Of a DNA stretch of 40,654 bases, positions 34,454 through 40,654 are shown in pieces. The stretch covers positions 1 through 40,654 of the forward strand of contig JAPYNQ010000055.1 of NCBI GenBank assembly GCA_028289815.1, read 5' to 3'. The position numbers were made by a program, and so were the translations under genes. The stretch's first letter is position 1. Every line of letters begins with the position of its first letter. The notes beneath the pieces were generated by a model. It worked only from the letters and a program-made list of their open reading frames with translations, was not told the origin of the DNA and made no database searches. This DNA comes from Gammaproteobacteria bacterium. GTDB lineage: Bacteria > Pseudomonadota > Gammaproteobacteria > JAJDYQ01.

Positions 34454-37400
34454 TTATCGCTTTTCATAAGATACCCTGCCAGCGGGGCTGATATGTACTT
34501 TACGGGCATTGAGCTGTTTGAGTGAATTGGGGGACTTGGTTAAAAATTTGAACGAATCTTCTTTATCTCTATCTCTGGCATCAACATTGGCTTCATGCAA
34601 GGGAGCAAGGGTTATTTGCCCATCGCTCAATTTTTGTACTCGCCGCAGAATACGCTTTTTATTCTCTTCTTCAATTTCAATACAGTCATTTTTCTGCAAG
34701 CGCATAACCAATCTGGCAGCAGGGTGTGGTCTGTTAGTTTCACTAGGCTTGAAGTTCGGTTGACTGGCATCAAAAGTAGAAATAGTCACACCATCCCACT
34801 TATCTGCTTTTTTATGTCCCTTCGGAAATGAATAGATTTCCATTGCCCAGTTACTGTTTCCATCATATGCCTTATAAGGCTTATCACTTTTATCTGCGAT
34901 TGGGATCACGGTTTTATTCTCTTCTACTACACGTAGCCGGCGTATTCCTTTTTCTTTTGCCAGTTCCTTGACAGCATCAAAACCTCCGCCCTTATAGGCA
35001 TGCAGGAATGCCTGCCGTAACCGCAAGTTTCGAATGGATTCCAGGCTTTTTCGGGTTGCTGAGTCTGTCTTGCCTTTTAAGTCCGCAACAAATTTGCGAG
35101 TAACAACTCGACATTTTTGTTTGGTTCCGTGGCGAATATCTTTTCCGTCTGATGCTGAAATAATGCCATAAGCGGTGTCATTATGAAGCTGTCCTTGTTT
35201 TCTATGCCTTGCCCTGTGCGAAACCACAATTTCATTGATCACCTTTCTGACATCAGCTCGAAAACCATGCCACGGATCGATAGGGCTTGCTCCATTAGTG
35301 CCTTTAGGAAATAAATGTTCAATCTCCAAATCCTCGGCACGGTTGGCGGCAGTAGCTACCTTCTGCAACATAGAGCGGGATGTCATGCCGATGACTATCG
35401 CATCTACCGCATGGTGACGATGATCATCCCGATTCTTCCTGGAACGGTCATTTTCATTGAGGACACTGTTCAGTTTCCAGTGCCCTCGCAGCAAGCTGGT
35501 CAGACGACCTGTCACCACATCAATTTTATCGATATGGCATATACACTCCAGATATTCACGTGCCAGACGGCCGATGTAACGTGTATCATTGAGATGGCGT
35601 TCAGAAAAATCACTGTGATCTCTGTTCCATCTCTCCATGGCATCTTCGCCAAATCGCCAGTGCTTGGCGGTGGGTAAATGCTTTACCCGCTCCTGGATAT
35701 CTGACCAGCTATAACCGTCCGGACTATCACCAAATGCCTCAAAAGGCGTTCGTTTGCCTTTGTCTCTATTGGCCTGCCGGGTGCAAATCACCTTATTCGC
35801 TGGACTGTTATCCAGTGACCGGCTAAACGGCAGCAGATGATCAATTTCAATGCTTTCATTAGATAAATCGGCCTTTCCAATCTTCTTCCCGGAGAAAGGA
35901 CAACAACGACCCACAGGATCGTCGTTCAGCTCCTCCCATAGCCGCAGACGTAACCGATTAATAGGATTACGACTCAGCCCAAGCTCCTCCAATGCCCCAT
36001 CCAGTTTCCGGTTCCTCTCCTGATTATCTTTTTGTTCGGCTTCAATTTCTCTCCTGCCTTTTGGCCCTACCGGCAAATCCCGTCCGAGCTCAATAGCGAC
36101 AGACTCAGGATGACCATAACGACCAATCAGCTCATTAACCACTTTTCGGATTTGATTGAGTGCAATATGTACCGTCGGATTACTGACTCCACCGTAGTAA
36201 AGCAGATCGTTTCCCTCTTCTTTCGGTTCTTTACTACCGGGGATAATATGAGAACCTGCCTCAAATGCCTTTCCATAGTAAGGCAAGCGATCAGCAGGAG
36301 TGTAACCTGCCTCATCAGCCTTTCTCCGGCGCATGGGATTGACAAAATATTCATTTTCTTCCGCAACCCGCTCTGCTGCCTCATTCTGTAAAGGCAGCTT
36401 CAACTCGCCTGTCTCCATATCTGCTATGCCGTCGCGCATTTTCTCCAGCATCAAGTGGGCCGCCTTTAAGGAGATATTTGCTGTCCTATCAGTCAGTGGC
36501 GCACGCATACATTTCTCGGCAACCGTTTCGGAAAGGTGGGAGAATTCATCCATTAGCTGCCGTTTCACAGCATCCAACTGCTGTTTCATATCAGTATAAT
36601 CCGATTTGTCCTCCAGAATAATCTCAATAAACTTATCCTGCCTCTCCAGTGACCACTTATGCCAATCCGGTCCGACATAGTCCTCATGCTGCATGATGTG
36701 AGACGTTAAATTGCTATCAAATCCCTTGCGTTTAGAAGACTCAAAATTGAATTTGAAATCACGCTCTCTGCCTTGAATCAATCCCTTGTCTCTCAGGATT
36801 CCTTTCATCTTGCTAAAGGTAACTTCCCGGGTAGATGATTCTTCCAGCAGGGCGACTATGGCATCTCTGGCATCAGGATGTTCCCGCAACTTGCCCCCTG
36901 TCCATTCCAGATTATTCACCTCCTGATAGATGCGATAACACTGAAAACCGGGCATGGCGCGAAAAGTTCTGTCTTCGTCCGGCATATACATGCAACGACC
37001 GACTTTCTGTGACTTCAATGGACGTTGTTTAAAGATAATATTGTAGATACGATCTTTGTTTTCATCGGTCATGGACGAATGGTATTTCGCCTGAGCAGAC
37101 CATATTTTACTAAATTCGTCCTCATACAGTTCCCGTGTGGGATATACGTCATATGGACTCTTCCTATGCCCTGGTAAAGGACGAGCACGTGTCGGCCTCC
37201 CCTCCTGCTGTCGTTGCCACAAGAAGCTGCCGTAGGTCAGCTTGGCCATGCTGCCCAGCCGGGCCAGGGCTTCTTTGCGATCTTCAGCTTCTTTCTGCCG
37301 GACAGCCTTTTTTCTTTTTTGGATAACTCCTTGTACTTCTCTTTTGGAAGGAGAGAACCAATCAAACCCATCTCTTCCAGAAGCATTCGCACTGATTTAG

Positions 37401-37842
37401 ATACCCTGCCGCTGGTGGCGTCCTCACTGCTGTCTTTACGGTTACTCTTAAAGCCGCGCCGTTGATTCAGATGGAACAGGGCACGCCCTACCTGATACGG
37501 CTTGAGTTTTTCCTGTAAGGCTTTGGCGCGGAGTTCCAATGGATTCTCTTTCTGCAAATCCTCTAATTCCGTTTTCCGCTTGGGAAAAAGACCAACATCG
37601 GTCAATACCGATAACAGGTATGTCTGCCTTTGCTTGAAACGGTCTCGCCGCCGCCGTGCCAACCGTGCCTCGCGCCGTGTTACAGCCAGCGTAGCCTTAT
37701 CTTTCTCCTTACGCCCGTCTGAAAAGATGCGCACCCCGGCGTTTTCAATCCGGTGCGGATCGCCCTGACCATCAAGCTCCAGTACACACCAACCCAGCGA
37801 GTTCGTACCCACATCGAGCCCAATCCGGTATCTGTTTTTCAT
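34454..37842 (-). pseudogene. cas9: cas9 (type II-C), split by a -1 frame change
   Basis: Restored, this is a Cas9 of about 1,129 residues, the RNA-guided DNA endonuclease of the locus. The first frame (37842-37237) has RuvC-I (RIGLDVGTNSLGW, Asp10), the Arg-rich bridge helix (REARLARRRRDRFKQRQTYL) and ends in a non-native tail. The second frame (to 34454) holds RuvC-II (VAIELGRDLP, Glu near 585), HNH (IEIDHLLPFSRS, His near 669, then N and KGK) and RuvC-III (DDHRHHAVDAIV, near 806-814), so all catalytic residues survive. The frames join if one A is added to the A6-G-A6 run at 37308-37320, giving KKAVRQKEAEDRKEALARLG. Causes could be a deletion, a read error, or slippage. An AAAGGAG ribosome site sits at 37851-37857. 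Confidence 0.92.
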
Positions 37843-37918
37843 GGCAATAGCTCCTTTGTTGTTCAGCTTGGCTGAATAATTCCCATAAACATGCGGGCAT
37901 TATTTTTTTAAAAAAGTG

Positions 37919-37948
37919 TTGACAGGGACACTTTCAAATAGGTATAAT
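37919..37948 (+). promoter_or_regulatory. Consensus sigma-70 promoter of the tracrRNA
   Basis: TTGACA at 37919-37924 and TATAAT at 37943-37948 are perfect consensus hexamers with an 18-base spacer. Transcription should start around 37954-37956, just at the anti-repeat. Both hexamers are perfect, which implies strong expression. Confidence 0.88.
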
Positions 37949-37954
37949 AACACT

Positions 37955-38041
37955 TGTTTAATACATGGGAATAAGCGGTTCCACTAAGATTAACAAGTGA
38001 GAATTCGCAAAAGTGCAAAGGCGACCTCCGGGTCGCTTTTT
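37955..38041 (+). ncRNA. tracrRNA: tracrRNA
   Basis: Positions 37956-37978 (GTTTAATACATGGGAATAAG, then CGG) match the reverse complement of the repeat with one mismatch; a bulge of about five bases follows, then ACTAAGA and TTAAC pair with the repeat's 5' end. After the anti-repeat comes a short tail with a weak hairpin (TTCGC/GTGCAA) and the terminator. The transcript is about 87 bases, divergent from cas9 and on the same strand as the array. Lower-stem, bulge and upper-stem order is as in other Cas9 guides. No lesion is visible. Confidence 0.92.
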
Positions 38042-38046
38042 GCTTT
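38016..38046 (+). terminator. Intrinsic terminator of tracrRNA
   Basis: The stem GCGACC (38021-38026), loop TCCG and GGTCGC (38031-38036) are flanked by AAAG upstream and TTTTTG downstream, giving a GC stem and a T tract. Confidence 0.88.
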
Positions 38047-38177
38047 TGATGCCCACCATATAGTAGCTCGCCCCAAATCATTTTGAGACAAATTCGTCTC
38101 TGGTTTATAGTACCTGCCGTATTCTTGTGGAACTACCCTTCGCTCCCGGACATGTAAAGCCTGCTCAATCGGCTAAA

Positions 38178-38876
38178 TCAGGTCGGCTTACGGCCATTAT
38201 TACCCATGATAGTCATTGCCAGTTCCCGTAAATCAGGTACGGCAACCGTCGGTTCCATTCCCCACGGATCAAAAATATTGCTTTGGCTGCGATACACCCA
38301 TGCTGTCTGCCAACCGGCATGGATAGCACCAATAATATCAAACGGATTACTGGAGACCAGCCAGGTCCCCTCTCTGCAAGCGCCGGTCTTTTTAAGAAAG
38401 TGTTGATATACCCTGGGGTCGGGTTTGAATGTCTGCACGTCATCAACGCTGACCACTGATGCAATCAACCGCTCAAGCCCGGCGCATTCCAGCAGCTGTT
38501 GAACCGCTGACCGGCTGCCATTAGAAAAGGCGTGACAGGCTATCTGTTTCTCGTTGAGCGCCGATAAAGCCGGTTTGACGTCCGCGAATGCAGGGAGCAT
38601 CTTGTATAAATCCAGCAGCTCACGGATACCCTCCTCAGACAAATTCAGTCTGTACTGCTCACAGCAATACAACAGCGCATCACGGGTACAAATAGAAAAG
38701 TCCTGGTAATACCCCATCAGACCACGCCGAAATGAATACTCCAGCTGCTTGTTACGCCAGCTTGCCGAAAATTCCCGGGCAATATCACCGATCAGCGATT
38801 CCAGCTGACTGACTATGCCATGTGTATCAATGAGTGTACCGTATATGTCGAAGGCAAGTATTTTCTGCATGTTCAT
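38178..38876 (-). CDS. Haloacid dehalogenase-like hydrolase (type II)
   Basis: This HAD-superfamily enzyme of about 232 residues has the nucleophile motif I ILAFDIYGTLIDTHG (first Asp), motif II SNGSR, the motif III Lys in FKPDPRVYQ and motif IV SSNPFDIIGAIHAGW. The SNGS and SSNPFD segments resemble L-2-haloacid dehalogenases, but many members act on phosphate esters, so the substrate is open. The start at 38876 (MNMQKIL) puts motif I where expected; the longer frame to 38930 adds 18 residues. It sits where holB would follow tmk in many relatives. Confidence 0.85.
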   Translation of the reverse strand: MNMQKILAFDIYGTLIDTHGIVSQLESLIGDIAREFSASWRNKQLEYSFRRGLMGYYQDFSICTRDALLYCCEQYRLNLSEEGIRELLDLYKMLPAFADVKPALSALNEKQIACHAFSNGSRSAVQQLLECAGLERLIASVVSVDDVQTFKPDPRVYQHFLKKTGACREGTWLVSSNPFDIIGAIHAGWQTAWVYRSQSNIFDPWGMEPTVAVPDLRELAMTIMGNNGRKPT

Positions 38877-39097
38877 AGTATCTTTAGCGTTATTGATGGT
38901 TTCAAATATATTGAGCATGCCTGCGATCATTCATGGTTCGATCCGGCTCCTTATCTGTCCAGATAATACTTCCCAAACGCCTTTATCCTGCCAATAACAA
39001 AGGCGCCAATGAGTATTTCCTCAATTATTATAGCCAAATCGCAGATCTTGTCGCGATGCACCAGCCAGGGGCAATGAGTTCTCTTAAAAATCAGGCT

Positions 39098-39724
39098 TCA
39101 GATTGTCGTCAGCTTATCCAGTATTTCTCTGATCTGCATTTGCACATCATCAATATTCTGCGAAGCATCTATTATCCTGAATACATCAGGATATGATCGG
39201 GCACGTTCCTGATAGCATGCCCTGACCCGATTAAAAAATTCTGCTCTTTCAAGCTCAAATCGATCCGGTTTTGCGCGTTGCCGAGCACGTTCAAGTCCAA
39301 TTTCTACGGGCAAGTCCAGATAAATGGTGACGTCAGGATGCAGCTGGTTATGTATCACGGCCTCAAGGTCTTTTATCAGATTTTGGTTCAGCTGACGTCC
39401 TCCGCCTTGATACGCATAGGTTGCATCTGTAAAACGGTTACATAATACCCATTGTCCGAATTCCAGTGCCGGAATAATTTTTCGTTGCAGGTGTTCTACC
39501 CTTGCCGCCAATATCAGCATAAGCTCGGCCTTAGCTGTGACCCCTCCCTCTCTGGGCTTCAGGAGTATTGAACGCACTTCCTCACCGAGTGGTGTTCCTC
39601 CAGGTTCGCGTGTGACGATAAAGTCAACTCCAGCTTTATTCAGATAAGATGCAATAAATCCCAGTTGCGTGGATTTTCCGGCCCCATCTATGCCCTCAAG
39701 CGTTATAAAGACTCCTCTATTCAT
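39098..39724 (-). CDS. tmk: Thymidylate kinase
   Basis: Tmk phosphorylates dTMP to dTDP. The P-loop is EGIDGAGKSTQ (near residue 11), the substrate motif TREPGGTPLGEEVRSILL, and the LID region RQRAKPDRFELERAEFFNRV carries the Arg residues typical of the E. coli-type enzyme. 208 residues is standard. Its start overlaps the mltG stop by four bases. Confidence 0.96.
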   Translation of the reverse strand: MNRGVFITLEGIDGAGKSTQLGFIASYLNKAGVDFIVTREPGGTPLGEEVRSILLKPREGGVTAKAELMLILAARVEHLQRKIIPALEFGQWVLCNRFTDATYAYQGGGRQLNQNLIKDLEAVIHNQLHPDVTIYLDLPVEIGLERARQRAKPDRFELERAEFFNRVRACYQERARSYPDVFRIIDASQNIDDVQMQIREILDKLTTI

Positions 39725-40654
39725 TTATTCAGCTGGTATCTGGAAACGGCACGGTTATGTTCCTCCAGGGTTCTGGAGAACTGATGTGAGCCATCGCCTT
39801 TTGCGACAAAATACAGCGTATCGTCTTCTTCCGGGTGGAGAGCAGCCCGTATTGCTGCCCGGCCCGGCAAAGCGATTGGCGTAGGAGGAAGCCCAAAACG
39901 AGTATAGGTATTGTATGGTGTGTCTTTTCGCAAATCCCGATAGCGGATATTGCCCTTAAATTCTGAGCCCATACCATAGATAACTGTTGGGTCGGTCTGG
40001 AGCCTCATCCTTTTTTTTAATCGACGATTAAAAACCCCGGATATTTTGGCACGTTCGTGTGCCACGCCGGCTTCCTTTTCCACAATTGATGCAAGTATCA
40101 AGGCTTCATAGGGAGTTTTGACTTCAATACTATCTGATCGACTTTGCCATTCTTCCTCAATTACCCTGCGCATCGCATTATAGGCCCTACGCAGGAAATC
40201 GACATCTGCCATCTTGTCCGGGAATATATAGGTATCAGGATAAAACAACCCTTCAGGGTGTTTTTCAGAATACCCCAATGATTCCATGATGGCCTTATCA
40301 GTCAGGTTATTCAGTGTGACCGATACTCGTGGGTGCTTTTGTATTGCCGCTAGCATCTGTCTGAAGGTCCATCCTTCCGGTATGGTAAGTCGATACTGAA
40401 TCACCTCTCCTCTCACCAGCTTTTCAAGTAATTCGACAGGAGTTGGTGCGGTAGAAAAATAGTATTGTCCTGCTTGAATTCGGCGCGTGAGATTATTCGT
40501 TTTTGCATACCATTTCATGTAGCCAGAGGAGTCCAGCAAACCTCTTTGAGATAAGTCATTCAGAAGCTCCAAAAATCCAGTACCTGGCTGGATGTTAATA
40601 TAAAAAGGCTCCTGTTTGTTTGTGACAGGAGTGGAAAGGAACAGCAGATAATTC
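39721..40654 (-). CDS. mltG: Endolytic murein transglycosylase MltG, partial at window edge
   Basis: This YceG-like glycan-strand terminase belongs to the inner membrane. The frame stays open to the right edge (40654) with no start, so the N-terminal membrane anchor is outside the window. The LysM-like subdomain has PFYINIQPGTGF and GQYYFSTAPTPVELLEKLVR; the catalytic domain has EGLFYPDTYIFP, ASIVEKEAGV (catalytic Glu), SGVFNRRLKKRMRLQTDPTV and TRFGLPPTPIALPG. It overlaps tmk by four bases, the conserved mltG-tmk pair. Confidence 0.93.
   Translation of the reverse strand, partial: NYLLFLSTPVTNKQEPFYINIQPGTGFLELLNDLSQRGLLDSSGYMKWYAKTNNLTRRIQAGQYYFSTAPTPVELLEKLVRGEVIQYRLTIPEGWTFRQMLAAIQKHPRVSVTLNNLTDKAIMESLGYSEKHPEGLFYPDTYIFPDKMADVDFLRRAYNAMRRVIEEEWQSRSDSIEVKTPYEALILASIVEKEAGVAHERAKISGVFNRRLKKRMRLQTDPTVIYGMGSEFKGNIRYRDLRKDTPYNTYTRFGLPPTPIALPGRAAIRAALHPEEDDTLYFVAKGDGSHQFSRTLEEHNRAVSRYQLNK

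Overview
The window looks like a chromosomal segment of a gammaproteobacterium with mid-range GC. The main evidence is gene order: uvrC-pgsA next to tRNA-Gly(GCC), tRNA-Cys(GCA) and tRNA-Leu(UAA); nnr-tsaE-amidase divergent from queG; ybbA-ybbP divergent from tesA; and mltG-tmk. All of these neighbourhoods are known from Escherichia coli and relatives. The species cannot be named from the sequence.

Layout. 1-4566 is a loose accessory stretch: a broken IS256-type transposase, a LysR regulator, a winged-helix/histidine-kinase-type ATPase/STAS-like protein behind a duplicated operator-like site, an exported hypothetical protein and an IS1595-like scrap. 4567-7790 holds PEP synthase and its regulatory kinase/phosphorylase. 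7797-15477 holds cell-wall hydrolases (amidase, SLT-type lipoprotein, Slt), tRNA modification (tsaE, queG), NAD(P)HX repair (nnr) and a frameshifted intradiol-dioxygenase-like gene. 15527-19535 is the tRNA cluster, an IS3 remnant, pgsA and uvrC. 19616-22456 has a short-chain dehydrogenase and an unrecognised operon on the minus strand. That operon encodes an ExbB/TolQ/MotA-like channel subunit, an ExbD/TolR-like one-helix partner with an unusual extracytoplasmic domain, and a third membrane protein. 23079-23789 is a decayed ankyrin-repeat gene. 24143-27106 is hpnD-hpnE-yciK. 27124-30882 is ybbP-ybbA and tesA. 31190-32659 encodes a double zinc-ribbon membrane protein.

32737-38041 is a compact type II-C CRISPR-Cas locus: six 36-bp repeats with five spacers, cas2, cas1, cas9, and a divergent tracrRNA with a near-consensus promoter, a clear anti-repeat and an intrinsic terminator. 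The RNA parts look intact, but cas1 carries one in-frame amber codon and cas9 is split by a -1 frame change at a double A6 run. 38178-40654 holds a haloacid-dehalogenase-type hydrolase, tmk and a truncated mltG.

Two themes stand out. The first is gene decay: IS256, IS1595-like and IS3 scraps, plus lesions in the dioxygenase, ankyrin, cas1 and cas9 genes. Two of the lesions lie in homopolymers and could be read errors or slippage sites; the others do not. The second is the small ExbB/ExbD-like operon at 20655-22456, the best candidate here for an uncharacterised ion-driven envelope machine.
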